Positions 20,971-30,528 are shown, numbered from the stretch's first letter. The stretch is DNA of 47,037 nucleotides from an uncultured Sulfolobales archaeon (GCA_938045815.1 CALIBI010000059.1:1-47037); one strand, 5' to 3'. A program made the numbers and translations. The notes: a model not told the origin generated them from the letters alone.

Positions 20971-22032
20971 TCAGAAGCATTTGTTAACCCACCTACCTTC
21001 TTCCAAGACATTAACTCTCAAACCTAGCTTAGCAAAGAATTGCCTCACTAACCTCATTACTTCACTAGCATCTACTTCGTAACTCAAGGAAAGTCCTGCC
21101 GCTCCGCTATGACCCCCACCCGAACCCTTAAGCTCCTCAGCCAAGTACGTGATCAAGTCAGACGCTATCGGGATCTTCAAATTACTTATTATTTTCTGAG
21201 AAGCCCTGACGTAAATTCTTGTTTCGTTAGATCTGGGTGAGATAGCTATGGCTACGTCAGCTCCCGACGTAATAAGAGTCTTTAAGACTGAAGCCTCGTG
21301 CGCGCCTACACAGGTCATAGCGAGTATAAAGTCCTTGCTTATCTCGTAAAGTCCTGCTCTCGAAATCCCTTTGAGGACAGCTATTCTCTCGCTCCTATCA
21401 ACCTCCGTACTCGTTACTTTGCTGAAAGCTTCTTCAAGACACTCACTACACAACCTCGTTAGATAGTAGAGAGCTCGGAAAGTAGAGGGTTTAGCTAACC
21501 TTAAGTTCTTGGTATCGTATAGTATTCCCGCAATTAAGAGTGTTACTAAACGAGTATCAGGCTTTAGTGAGAGTATCTCCATCATTAAAGTAACTAACTC
21601 GCTAGTAGAACCAGCATTCCTGAAATGAACAGAAACTAGAGCATTCCTAGATAACTCATTAGTTTCGTGATGATCTATAACCACGTAGTCACGACCCCCC
21701 GCAACATCTAGTACGGGTACTTGAGACCTGCTTGAAGCATCAACACATACTATCAGGTCACATGAGCCCGCGGCAGCGACTAAATCCTTCTCAAGACCCA
21801 AACTCTTGACCACCCTGGTAGAGACCCTATTAAGTCCTTCAGGAAAAATAACACTAGTCTTGATGTTGCTGACCAACGACTCAGCAATAAACTTAACCCC
21901 AAAGATAGAAGCTACTGCGTCAGGATCCGCGTCTTTATGAGTGGTAAAGCATATTGCTGAGTACTTTTTGAAGGTGTTTGTTAGCTTATGTGTTAGCTCT
22001 ACTAGTTTCTCCATATCTTCTAAGTAGCTCAT
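20971..22032 (-). CDS. DHH-family phosphoesterase
   Basis: CFTTHKDADPDAVASIFG; DYVVIDHHETNELSR; LKGSGGGHSGAAGLSL. Confidence 0.88.
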   Translation of the reverse strand: MSYLEDMEKLVELTHKLTNTFKKYSAICFTTHKDADPDAVASIFGVKFIAESLVSNIKTSVIFPEGLNRVSTRVVKSLGLEKDLVAAAGSCDLIVCVDASSRSQVPVLDVAGGRDYVVIDHHETNELSRNALVSVHFRNAGSTSELVTLMMEILSLKPDTRLVTLLIAGILYDTKNLRLAKPSTFRALYYLTRLCSECLEEAFSKVTSTEVDRSERIAVLKGISRAGLYEISKDFILAMTCVGAHEASVLKTLITSGADVAIAISPRSNETRIYVRASQKIISNLKIPIASDLITYLAEELKGSGGGHSGAAGLSLSYEVDASEVMRLVRQFFAKLGLRVNVLEEGRWVNKCF

Positions 22033-22315
22033 CCTCAAACAACTCCAAAACATTATCGATTATCTGATCTAATAAGACCTCTACCTCCGGGTTCGGGGTT
22101 TCAGGCCACCTATACTCTAGCTCGATAGTAACGTTAATCTGTCCTGAATCAATGCCTAAAGAAATCACTACCTCATACTCGCCTACACGCCCAGATATAG
22201 AGTTGAGGGACTTGCTTAACTTATCTTCTATTAAAAAAGTTAGTTCTCTGAGGTCTTCCTGAGTTACTCGACTTAAGTCGAGACCTAAGGTTTTCACGTA
22301 ACTCTTACTAACCAC
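21986..22315 (-). CDS. DUF3194 family protein
   Basis: 109 aa next to prefoldin beta (known archaeal neighbourhood); LTFLIEDKLSKSLNSISGRVGEYEVVISLG... pattern. Confidence 0.6.
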   Translation of the reverse strand: MVSKSYVKTLGLDLSRVTQEDLRELTFLIEDKLSKSLNSISGRVGEYEVVISLGIDSGQINVTIELEYRWPETPNPEVEVLLDQIIDNVLELFEDELLRRYGETSRANT

Positions 22316-22673
22316 TCTTTCCCTCGCCCGGTACTATCCTATACTTCTCCAGTTCCTTCTTCACCGCTTCAAACTGCTTCCTCAGTGATTCCTCAATCCG
22401 CTCAAAACTCTGTAGTCTTACCTCAAGCTCCTCTTTCTTTTCTTGAAGCTCCTTTATGGTTGAATCTCTATCAACTCTCACAAACACGAAGCCCGTGTTC
22501 TTGTATACGGCTGTATCTGGTGAGACACTCTGAAGTATGTTTAAAGCTCTCTCAACATCTTTCAACTCTGAAGAAATCACGGTTTTCTGCGTTATCACTG
22601 ATGCTAGCTGAGACTCTATCTGCTGGTACTTAATGATTATTTGCTCGAGTTCAGGCGGTATTTTCTGAGCCAT
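22308..22673 (-). CDS. pfdB: Prefoldin subunit beta
   Basis: KIPPELEQIIIKYQQIESQLASVITQKTVISSELKDVERALNILQSVSPDTAVYKNTGFVFVRVD. Confidence 0.92.
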   Translation of the reverse strand: MAQKIPPELEQIIIKYQQIESQLASVITQKTVISSELKDVERALNILQSVSPDTAVYKNTGFVFVRVDRDSTIKELQEKKEELEVRLQSFERIEESLRKQFEAVKKELEKYRIVPGEGKSG

Positions 22674-22777
22674 GCCATCGCCTCACATAGATAACGCCAC
22701 ACACCTTATAAAACTTCACTAGAATAAACAACTAACGTGCTTAGGTTGTTTACTGAATCTTCGTGGTTTTGATTCGT

Positions 22778-23041
22778 TTAAGTGAGGTTCCTTAAAACCT
22801 CTATAACCATGCTAACTAGTCTGAGAGAGTTTGAGAGAGGCGGTATTAACGATCTCGGCTCAGAACCTCTAAAAACTAGCTTTAGAGTACATTCCTCACG
22901 AGAAACATCAAACGAGACGCCCCTTAACTTAAGACTGCTTTCAGGTGTTAAGGATCTTAACAAAGCTTCAGTAAGTAGGCAGTCTTCCAGCTCGAGCAAC
23001 ACCTCAACAAGAACCTCACTCACTCCAGAATCGCTGAACAC
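22778..23041 (-). CDS. pcc1: KEOPS complex subunit Pcc1
   Basis: 87 aa, LTEALLRSLTPES...LKLVFRGSEPRSLIPPLSNSLRLVSMVIEVL: Pcc1-like; conserved location near prefoldin. Confidence 0.7.
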   Translation of the reverse strand: MFSDSGVSEVLVEVLLELEDCLLTEALLRSLTPESSLKLRGVSFDVSREECTLKLVFRGSEPRSLIPPLSNSLRLVSMVIEVLRNLT

Positions 23042-23078
23042 TAGTTACTACACCCGCTTAAGCGTGTTCTCCCATTAT

Positions 23079-23633
23079 TTATGAGGGATAACTATAAATC
23101 CTCGTTATGTTGAAGGCGGGCCCGCAAGCCCTCCCCGTACTAGGGCTGTAGAAAGCTACAGAAACACTATTCTCGTCTCCGGATACTTTAAGTTCTACGA
23201 CTTCAGGAAGCTCAGTAGACTCCTCTATTAGTGTCGGTTTGAAAATCTCTATGAGCACCTCACACACTCTCTGAGGAAATCCTTGAGGAACCCTACTGAA
23301 ATTAAGCACTAGCTTCCTCATATTGTATGGTATCTGATGCTCCCTAATCTCCCTAAGTAGCTTCAGTGAAGACATTAGTACTAGATACTTTCTAGTCAAG
23401 CTTTCAGTACCTCTTGGAACTAAGTACGTGAGTGCTGACGGATTACCTTTCTTTTCTAAAATCATTAGAACACCGTATGAGGAGTAACGCCTAGCTACTG
23501 CAGCAATATCTTCGTAAGTTGCTTTACCTCTATTAAGCTTGATTGAGTTAGGAATTACCTTAGTTAAGTCATTAACGAAGCTTCTGGTTCTTCTTGAAGG
23601 CTCCCTGGAAGTAGTTATTAATAAACTACTCAT
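23079..23633 (-). CDS. Brix-domain rRNA biogenesis protein (archaeal Imp4-like)
   Basis: MSSLLITTSREPSRRTRSFVNDLTKVIPNSIKLNRGKATYEDIAAVARRYSSYGVLMI. Confidence 0.85.
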   Translation of the reverse strand: MSSLLITTSREPSRRTRSFVNDLTKVIPNSIKLNRGKATYEDIAAVARRYSSYGVLMILEKKGNPSALTYLVPRGTESLTRKYLVLMSSLKLLREIREHQIPYNMRKLVLNFSRVPQGFPQRVCEVLIEIFKPTLIEESTELPEVVELKVSGDENSVSVAFYSPSTGRACGPAFNITRIYSYPS

Positions 23634-23646
23634 ACAAGAGCTTCAC

Positions 23647-23910
23647 TCACTCTTGAACTTTCGGAGTACCTACCTCCGTAGTAGGGGTGTACGCGCCTCC
23701 AGCAAAAATAGTTTCGCATTTAGGACATTGCCAGACCCCTACAGATAACCTCTTCATGGCTACTTTAGCCCTGCAGAAAGGACATATGACGTCAGAGTAT
23801 CTCTTCTCCATTATTTCCTTCCACTTCTTCCTGAGTGAAGAACCGTACCTTGCCCCGAACCTTCCGGCGATGCCGGTGACTTTCAGCCTACCCATCAGCT
23901 CCACCCTCAC
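23647..23910 (-). CDS. rpl37ae: 50S ribosomal protein eL43 (L37Ae)
   Basis: TGIAGRFGARYGSSLRKKWKEIMEKRYSDVICPFCRAKVAMKRLSVGVWQCPKCETIFAGGAYTP (CX2C...CX2C). Confidence 0.96.
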   Translation of the reverse strand: MRVELMGRLKVTGIAGRFGARYGSSLRKKWKEIMEKRYSDVICPFCRAKVAMKRLSVGVWQCPKCETIFAGGAYTPTTEVGTPKVQE

Positions 23911-23929
23911 ACAAAACTATTTGAAGATT

Positions 23930-24841
23930 TTAAGCATTACTGCTGTTTCTGGAAGACCCTCCCTCCTCAACAGATGAGACTTCCGCGGATTCCGTACTTG
24001 CTGCTTCAAGCGTCTTAAGAAACTCAGTAACTTTTGACAGCAACTCACTACCTTTTCTTAGAGCTAGCTCAATAGCTTTCTCGACTTCCTGAAGTGTTAA
24101 GTACCCGTCACCAGATTTCTGCAACCCAGCTATAGCTCCATCCTCACCAACCCCCACAACCAGCTTGGCAGTTACTACCTTCTCCTCCTCTATCGTTGGG
24201 TCAACTATTAATGAATCACTCAATTTCCCCACAGTCACTGTGAGTGCTTTCCTAACCACAGGTAACGAGCCTGCGTGAGACGACTTATCTATCTGTATTG
24301 ACTCATTCTCCGTGACTGTATACTTAGGAATTTTAGTTGTTAGTAGAGCAGCTAAAGTAGCTATGGCTGAGGCATCTATTAAGTTTCCTCCATGATCTAG
24401 CACGTAAATGTCTATCCAGATAACCCAGACTCTCCTCCCAGGCACTATAACTAGCTTACTAACATCTATAACGCCATACTCTCTTAGAACTCTGTCAATC
24501 ACTCTAGCTAACTCGATAGCGTTTTCGTCAGGAGGTCCCGGCTCAAAAGCTGGTGAAGCTGTAGGGACAAACTCAGCTGAAACCACTAAAACACCTTCTT
24601 CCGGGGTGTCAGGGTACGGTGAACCGAGCTCTAATTTCACACCAACTAATACCTGCGTATCACCGAGCTTCACTAACGCGGAACCGTCTGCTTTAGGTAG
24701 GTAGTTAGTAATTATCTTTAGTTCCCTAAAGTCTTCTAAACCTCTCCCATCAGCTCTCACGCCCTTCTTAATAAGGGTTGAGAGAGTCTCTGCTTTAAGT
24801 CTAGGTATTATTGAATCTGGTGATGTAGGTGTTACAGACAT
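23930..24841 (-). CDS. rrp42: Exosome complex subunit Rrp42
   Basis: RADGRGLEDFRELKIITNYLPKADGSALVKLGDTQVLVGVKLELGSPYPDTPEEGVLVVSAEF. Confidence 0.94.
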   Translation of the reverse strand: MSVTPTSPDSIIPRLKAETLSTLIKKGVRADGRGLEDFRELKIITNYLPKADGSALVKLGDTQVLVGVKLELGSPYPDTPEEGVLVVSAEFVPTASPAFEPGPPDENAIELARVIDRVLREYGVIDVSKLVIVPGRRVWVIWIDIYVLDHGGNLIDASAIATLAALLTTKIPKYTVTENESIQIDKSSHAGSLPVVRKALTVTVGKLSDSLIVDPTIEEEKVVTAKLVVGVGEDGAIAGLQKSGDGYLTLQEVEKAIELALRKGSELLSKVTEFLKTLEAASTESAEVSSVEEGGSSRNSSNA

Positions 24842-24842
24842 C

Positions 24843-25568
24843 TCACTCCACCTTAACCAAATACTTGTTACGAAGAGTTTCTTTCTGGAGTCTGTATATT
24901 TCGTTAATCCCTCTAAACGCCATGCTTAGAGCTTGACTAAACTCTTGAGGAGTCAGAACGCCGTTCAACTGGAGTAGCGTGACCATATTGAGTGAGGGTG
25001 CCATAGCTACCGGCATGTCGGCCTCACCATAACTATCTTCAACTTGATCTATGTCTAGAACCAAATACCCGTTAACCTTACCTACAGCGACTGCCGCTAC
25101 AAGGTCTCTCATAGGTATGCCGGCATCCGCTAAAGCCAGTGAAGCCGCGTTGAGAGCTGCTGTCCTGGTACCTCCATCAGCACTAATAACTTCTATGAAG
25201 ATGTCTATTGATGTCCTAGGAAACGCTTCACTCACAACTACGGGCTCTAGAGCTTCTCTAATCACTTTAGAGATCTCTATCTCTCTCCTTGAAGGTGCTG
25301 GATTCTTCCTCTCGTCTGTAGAGAATGGCGCCATATGATATCTACACCTGAGTACGGCTCGATGCGGTAATACCATGTAGCGTTGAGGCGGTTCTCTAGG
25401 ACCGTACACCGCAGCTATAACTCTAGTCTTGCCAAACTCTACGTAAGCTGAGCCACTCGCGTTACTTAGGATACTAACCTCCATCTTAATAGTCCTTAAC
25501 TCATCTAATCTCCTCCCGTCGTGACGTATCCCGTCCTCACTCACTAACCTAGGTTTCTCTCCTCTCAT
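24843..25568 (-). CDS. rrp41: Exosome complex exonuclease subunit Rrp41
   Basis: [47 protein letters not shown]. Confidence 0.95.
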   Translation of the reverse strand: MRGEKPRLVSEDGIRHDGRRLDELRTIKMEVSILSNASGSAYVEFGKTRVIAAVYGPREPPQRYMVLPHRAVLRCRYHMAPFSTDERKNPAPSRREIEISKVIREALEPVVVSEAFPRTSIDIFIEVISADGGTRTAALNAASLALADAGIPMRDLVAAVAVGKVNGYLVLDIDQVEDSYGEADMPVAMAPSLNMVTLLQLNGVLTPQEFSQALSMAFRGINEIYRLQKETLRNKYLVKVE

Positions 25569-26292
25569 TCCCTACCAAACCCCTCCTAACTTTCTCGACT
25601 AGAATAAATTCCTTCACACGATCTGTTAACCCAGATATGTGAGCTTCCACCTCAATCTTCCTGATAGCTCTGACCACTATGTCTTCATACTGCTTATCCT
25701 CACATAGGATAAGCACCCTACCGTTATTGCCGATAACCAACTTACAGTTTGTTTCCGACTCAATTAATGACTGCATTGAGCCCTTCTTACCTATGAGTCT
25801 CGGAACTTTAACAGGGTTTATCTCCGCTAAAGCACCACCAACGACTTTACCAAACTCCTTACCCTTAGTAGAGATTATAGGATTCCTCGTCCTATCAAAA
25901 ACTTCTATCTTACCTACCACCACGTCACCCACGTCTAAGAAATCCTTCAGGTTCTCTTTGGATGGATTAATAGCTCTCCCGAGGTAGTCGACCGCGTACA
26001 GGATTCCCGGGAAAGGCGCTCTTATGTCTAACTCCCAGTTAGTGAGTCCTACATCACTCACTATCCCTACCACAACATCACCTACTCTAGGGTAGTAAGA
26101 ACCCTTAAGAGGTATTACCTTAAGACTCTTCTCCTGAGTATTAAGTTCTAGTAAACCAACCACAGAAGAATAATAAGAATTCCCTACCCTGTAAGCAGTC
26201 GTTGGTGTTAAGATTCTGTAGTCTCCTTCAGCTAACTTATCTCCAGGCGCTACTAAAACTCTTTCTACCTTCTGCTCAGTCTGAGTACTCAT
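25549..26292 (-). CDS. rrp4: Exosome RNA-binding subunit Rrp4
   Basis: [39 protein letters not shown]1 and KH regions ([32 protein letters not shown]). Confidence 0.94.
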   Translation of the reverse strand: MSTQTEQKVERVLVAPGDKLAEGDYRILTPTTAYRVGNSYYSSVVGLLELNTQEKSLKVIPLKGSYYPRVGDVVVGIVSDVGLTNWELDIRAPFPGILYAVDYLGRAINPSKENLKDFLDVGDVVVGKIEVFDRTRNPIISTKGKEFGKVVGGALAEINPVKVPRLIGKKGSMQSLIESETNCKLVIGNNGRVLILCEDKQYEDIVVRAIRKIEVEAHISGLTDRVKEFILVEKVRRGLVGNERRET

Positions 26293-26293
26293 T

Positions 26294-26989
26294 CTAAATC
26301 ACCTTAACACTAAGCTCTACGTCACCTCTAGTTACCCTATTTACGGAATCTATCACGTCATTCTGCATCCCGGCCGGTATTTCTATCTCCATATATAGTG
26401 AGCCATCACTCAACCACTTCTCAGTCTTAACATCACCTAGCCTCCTCAACTCGCTGTACGCTCTGCCGGCAGTTGCTGGCGGTACTTTAATAGTTATTAG
26501 AGCTTTAGCCACCTTTATTGGGAGAACCTTAGTTAATTCTTTGATTATTCTGGAAGCCTGCTCCTCCACAGTCTTGTAGAGGTCTATCGAGATTCTTGCC
26601 TCCTCCATAGCCTTCTCTATGCGTTGAGGCGGGATAGGAAGCTTAGTTTTAGGATCTATGACTGACTTACTAATATAATTTACTATTAGTCTCTTCTTCT
26701 GTTCTAGCAGCTTCCTCCTTTGCTCAGTAGTTAGTTGTAGTTCCCCTTTCTTTATTATTGTGTCAGCGATTACCATCACGTCCGTTGTACCGAAGTTTTT
26801 CTGAAGTTCTTGCGGGGACGCTTTATCCCCCTTCCTAACGTCTTTATACACTATATCTCCTATTAAGACCTCACTCACGTCTTTTAGCTCTCCTTCCCTG
26901 TATTTGAGGGCTTTGTCAGGGTCTACTAGTATTTCAAACCTGGAACCACTTTTCTCTAGTCTAGCTATCACGTACTCTTTACTACTCAC
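26294..26989 (-). CDS. Ribosome assembly factor SBDS/Sdo1
   Basis: VIARLEKSGSRFEILVDPDKALKYREGELKDVSEVLIGDIVYKDVRKGDKASPQELQKNFGTTD. Confidence 0.95.
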   Translation of the reverse strand: MSSKEYVIARLEKSGSRFEILVDPDKALKYREGELKDVSEVLIGDIVYKDVRKGDKASPQELQKNFGTTDVMVIADTIIKKGELQLTTEQRRKLLEQKKRLIVNYISKSVIDPKTKLPIPPQRIEKAMEEARISIDLYKTVEEQASRIIKELTKVLPIKVAKALITIKVPPATAGRAYSELRRLGDVKTEKWLSDGSLYMEIEIPAGMQNDVIDSVNRVTRGDVELSVKVI

Positions 26990-27717
26990 CTACCAACACC
27001 TGTTTTACGTATGAAGTCAGCAGTCTCTTCGTAGGTTAGCTTCCTGAAGATTCCTTCTTCAAGGGTAACTACACCAACCTCAACTAAGTCTGGAGAGAGG
27101 CCTTCCTCAGTAGAAGCTCTAAGAGCTTTTAAAGCTAGCTCGATAGCGTCTTCTTTCTTCAGTTTCCTGTCGTAGTTTTTCTCTAGGTACTCCATAGCGG
27201 GCTGTTCTCCGGACCCGACAGCCAGAGCTAAGTAAGCAAAATAGTACCCGTTTATTTCGGTCTTAAAAACATGAATACCTTTCTTGTCCCTACCAACAAA
27301 AATTAACGAAACCCCGAAAGGCCTGACACCAGCGTGCTGAGTATAGAGTTGCTTCACGTCACAAACAGACTTAACTACGTACTCTATGTCAGCAGGCTCA
27401 TCATACACGAACCTGTAATTGAGTGCTTCTCTCCTAGCATAATCTATTAGGATCCTGCCGTCAGCAGCTAAACCTGCGAAAGAAGCACCCATGTGTGAGT
27501 CAACCAAGAATATTTTGTTTATGGAATTCAGGTCTATAAGAGTTGATATTCTCCTCTTCTCAGCTACTAAGACGCCGACCTCCTCAGTCCTAAGAGCTAC
27601 TGTAGTCCAACCCTTCCTAACATTCTCAGCAGCATACTCAACCTGGTAAAGCTTACCGTCAGGTGAGAACACCGTTATCGCTCTATCATAGCCGAGAGCT
27701 GGCGGTCCGAAAGCCAT
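26986..27717 (-). CDS. psmA: Proteasome subunit alpha
   Basis: GYDRAITVFSPDGKLYQVEYAAENVRKGWTTVALR. Confidence 0.97.
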   Translation of the reverse strand: MAFGPPALGYDRAITVFSPDGKLYQVEYAAENVRKGWTTVALRTEEVGVLVAEKRRISTLIDLNSINKIFLVDSHMGASFAGLAADGRILIDYARREALNYRFVYDEPADIEYVVKSVCDVKQLYTQHAGVRPFGVSLIFVGRDKKGIHVFKTEINGYYFAYLALAVGSGEQPAMEYLEKNYDRKLKKEDAIELALKALRASTEEGLSPDLVEVGVVTLEEGIFRKLTYEETADFIRKTGVGR

Positions 27718-27885
27718 TTCCTAACCCCTTAACACTTAATTACGTGAAATAATATAAACCTTGACTTAACCAGCAAAAGACACACGAAAACAAGCAATAG
27801 GGACTCTTAGAGAAATCCAATCTACCTCTACTGACTGAATCTTAAGAGGTCTAGAATGGTGGGGGGACGGGTCTGCTGAGGGCGA

Positions 27886-27924
27886 TATGAGCCCCGCGGG
27901 CTAACCTGGCTACCCCACCCCGCT
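27886..27924 (-). tRNA. 5' half of initiator tRNA-Met(CAU), positions 1-37; candidate split (trans-spliced) tRNA
   Basis: Minus-strand AGCGGGG-TG-GGGT-AGCCAGGTTA-GCCC-G-CGGGG-CTCATA: acceptor 5' strand with A1, full D-arm, anticodon 5' strand with the GGG of initiators, U33, CAU, A37. No anticodon 3' strand or T-arm follows. TATA-like CTTAAAAA (27961-27968) lies ~25 bp upstream of the leader. Confidence 0.75.
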
Positions 27925-27963
27925 ACTCTGTCCCCCCATCCATTATTAGTGTTTGTGAGGTTT

Positions 27964-28962
27964 TTAAGTATTGGTTAATTTCTTGATGAGAGACCTAACT
28001 ACCCCCCACTCAGGACTTGCTTCAGGACCCACACCGTACATTTTTGACGCCGCAACCTCAAGATCTAGTTCTGTAGGTATGCCTAGCTTCTTAGATATGC
28101 TCCATGCCTCAGCTAATGATGTAGTTTCCGATATAGCTTGAGCTAACTTGTTTATTTTCATTAGACTCTCGCTCTTAAGAAGAAAGGTAGTAAGGGTTAA
28201 GGCATTTACTTCCATAGTTCTGTTACCCCCTCTTATCTTCCTACTTCCTACGAAGCCCTTAAGTGCTAGGTAGGGTGCTCTACTAGCTTCTGTCTTAACA
28301 CGATCTATTAAATCCTCGTAGAAGCTCGCGTGATGTGACCAAAGACCTATAACACCTACGTATCCTCCAACACTAATCACTTTGCTTATTTTCTGTAGAA
28401 CAAAGTCTTGAGTAAGCTCACCATCAGCTCCTAATGCGGTCACCCCGACGAATCCTCCGACCTTAGCCGTAGCTGCTAGAGTTATTGAGTCTGTTAGAGG
28501 AGACCACAAGTTGTCTTCCCAGCCTTCAGCAAGAATATCACCACCAACATCTAGGTCAATCAGTACATTCTCCCCGTTCCTCACTAACTCCTTAAAACAC
28601 TCGTAAACCCCGCTAACACTCTTCTCAAGAGTTACTGCAGGGATCTCTCTCCTAAGTTTCTCAGCTACATAAGCTGTGTGAGGCTTGAAAGAGTACTCAC
28701 CACGCACCACGTAAGTGTCTCCGCTAACCCAAACACACCTGCTTAACCTAGCATTCCTAACACTAGCTACAGGTATTGGTCCGGGGTAAGGATCCACAAC
28801 CCACCTCTCCCATAAAACTCCTAGGGGAGAACATTCACGAACACCCACGATCTCCTCAAGAACCTTACAGAAAATAAAAGCAGATATTACGTCTCCCCCA
28901 CCACCAGCCCCCACAACCACCACACTTTCGGCCTCACGTAGCTTAGTAACGTAGTTATCCAA
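27964..28962 (-). CDS. DUF1152 family protein
   Basis: ESVVVVGAGGGGDVISAFIFCKVLEE...; 332 aa; DUF1152 pattern. Confidence 0.82.
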   Translation of the reverse strand: MDNYVTKLREAESVVVVGAGGGGDVISAFIFCKVLEEIVGVRECSPLGVLWERWVVDPYPGPIPVASVRNARLSRCVWVSGDTYVVRGEYSFKPHTAYVAEKLRREIPAVTLEKSVSGVYECFKELVRNGENVLIDLDVGGDILAEGWEDNLWSPLTDSITLAATAKVGGFVGVTALGADGELTQDFVLQKISKVISVGGYVGVIGLWSHHASFYEDLIDRVKTEASRAPYLALKGFVGSRKIRGGNRTMEVNALTLTTFLLKSESLMKINKLAQAISETTSLAEAWSISKKLGIPTELDLEVAASKMYGVGPEASPEWGVVRSLIKKLTNT

Positions 28963-29158
28963 TCATCATCCCAAGTTGATATATGCTGAAATTAAAAACA
29001 TTCTTAAATTCAGTAGCACCTCCCTCCTACACTGAAGGTAGGAGATACGACATCAAATATCGAGCCCAGTGTTAAATTCTCTAGTACGATTTTATTTCGG
29101 GTTAGGTTGTTTGTGTGGTGAGTAGGAACTGGGGGGATGCAGCAGGACTATTAATGTT

Positions 29159-29800
29159 TTGGTTGTTAGAGCTTCGGATGTGGCTAAGTTGTTGAGTAAG
29201 CCGCCGGAGGGTGATGAAGCGTCAGCAAAGTTTGGTAAGATTTTTGAGGAGGAGTACGCTCTAGCCAACCATATTTACGAGCGGACTTGGTACGTGCACG
29301 TACCTAAGTGGTTTGTTAGGAAGGTCGCGGCTAGATTGATGGCTGAGGGTATTTATAGGCGGGACTTAGTTCTCAAGGCTTACAGAGCTTACGCGGCACT
29401 CCTTAACGCCGGCGTAATCGGTAAGAAACCTAAAACTGTGTTCAGGAATTTAACCGATAATTTGTTTATAGCTGCTCAGCCAGACCTCTATGACGAATCC
29501 ACCGAGACATACTATGAGTTCAAGCTTTACCCAATAAACGATTACGCTAGAAAGCAAGCTGAAGTATTTGCTTGGGTTCTAGAAAAACCTGTAGTGCTTG
29601 TAGGTCTTAAAGAAGACCCGGGAGGCAGCGTGAGTGTGGAGAAAGAAGTTGTTGCTCCCCCTAAAGACTTAAGAATAAACGTGAGCGAATTAAAGAAAAT
29701 CGCGGTGGCAGAGGAATTCTGCGTTGACCTCACAGTTACGGGAGGAACTACGCTAGGTATTTCTGACATGAGGGTTACGGCACGTACGAGGAGTGAATGA
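29159..29800 (+). CDS. Putative PD-(D/E)XK nuclease-fold protein
   Basis: LFIAAQPDLYDESTETYYEFKLYPINDYARKQAEVFAWVL: PD...E-x-K followed by a Q-rich helix, as in RecB/Cas4-like folds. Confidence 0.6.
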   Translation: MVVRASDVAKLLSKPPEGDEASAKFGKIFEEEYALANHIYERTWYVHVPKWFVRKVAARLMAEGIYRRDLVLKAYRAYAALLNAGVIGKKPKTVFRNLTDNLFIAAQPDLYDESTETYYEFKLYPINDYARKQAEVFAWVLEKPVVLVGLKEDPGGSVSVEKEVVAPPKDLRINVSELKKIAVAEEFCVDLTVTGGTTLGISDMRVTARTRSE

Positions 29801-30018
29801 ATCACGTAGTCTTAGTAAATTAGTGCTGAGTCACGAGTTTCCGGCAACGTGATCTGCAGATAACCTATGTGTTTGAGTCATTGGTATCATACGAGAGACC
29901 TAAGTATTACGTTGTTCCCTAATAATACATTACATAAAATACCTAGAAACCCCCCACGTTTTATTTGTGCCCATAATTAAAACTTACTTAAGGATGAGTT
30001 ATTATTACGGGGCCCTAC

Positions 30019-30528
30019 TTGTCGGAATCTCTGCTTAAGGATCTTGAGTCTTCTGAGGATCTTTTGAGTAATTTAGATGAGTTCGTGGTAGAGGATTTTA
30101 CGTTAATTTTATCGACCTTCCTGGTCGTGAAGCGTCTAGGGTACGAAGACATAGCTCAAGACATTATTCCTTTAGTTAAGTCAGGGGTTGGTGAGCTGGT
30201 GGTTAGGTTGAGTACCAACATGTATATTAATAACTTAGCTAGCGAGCTTGGAAAACATGCGAGGAAGTTATGGGAGGTGGACTATAGTGATTCTGAGATA
30301 GCTGATATACTTAGTGAGGCTATGAGCATGAGAAAGAAGGTGGATTTAGGGATTGCGAGTAAGGAGGAAGCTCGCGAATTACTTCTTAGATTTCTTAACC
30401 TAATAAGATTAAACCCTCAAGAAACGGAGGTAATTGCTAGCATACTCAAGGATCCTGAGCCTCCACTAGTTCTTCAATTAATAGCTACGGCTTTAGTCGT
30501 TTGTGTGGGTGGTTTAGGTGGGTCTTAA
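30019..30528 (+). CDS. Hypothetical alpha-helical protein
   Basis: 169 aa ORF overlapping the following ORF by 11 nt; no family recognised. Confidence 0.6.
   Translation: MSESLLKDLESSEDLLSNLDEFVVEDFTLILSTFLVVKRLGYEDIAQDIIPLVKSGVGELVVRLSTNMYINNLASELGKHARKLWEVDYSDSEIADILSEAMSMRKKVDLGIASKEEARELLLRFLNLIRLNPQETEVIASILKDPEPPLVLQLIATALVVCVGGLGGS

Noticed and set aside
13250-25338. Other antisense ORFs (13250-13465, 14171-14596, 17731-18147, 24408-24704, 25051-25338 and similar)
   Set aside because: All antisense to strongly recognised genes, with no independent family signal.
27842-27950. A complete tRNA or cis-intron tRNA at the iMet 5' half
   Set aside because: No T-arm, anticodon 3' strand or acceptor 3' strand occurs between the half and the psmA promoter, nor upstream on the minus strand before the DUF1152 stop, so neither a cis intron nor a local permutation fits.
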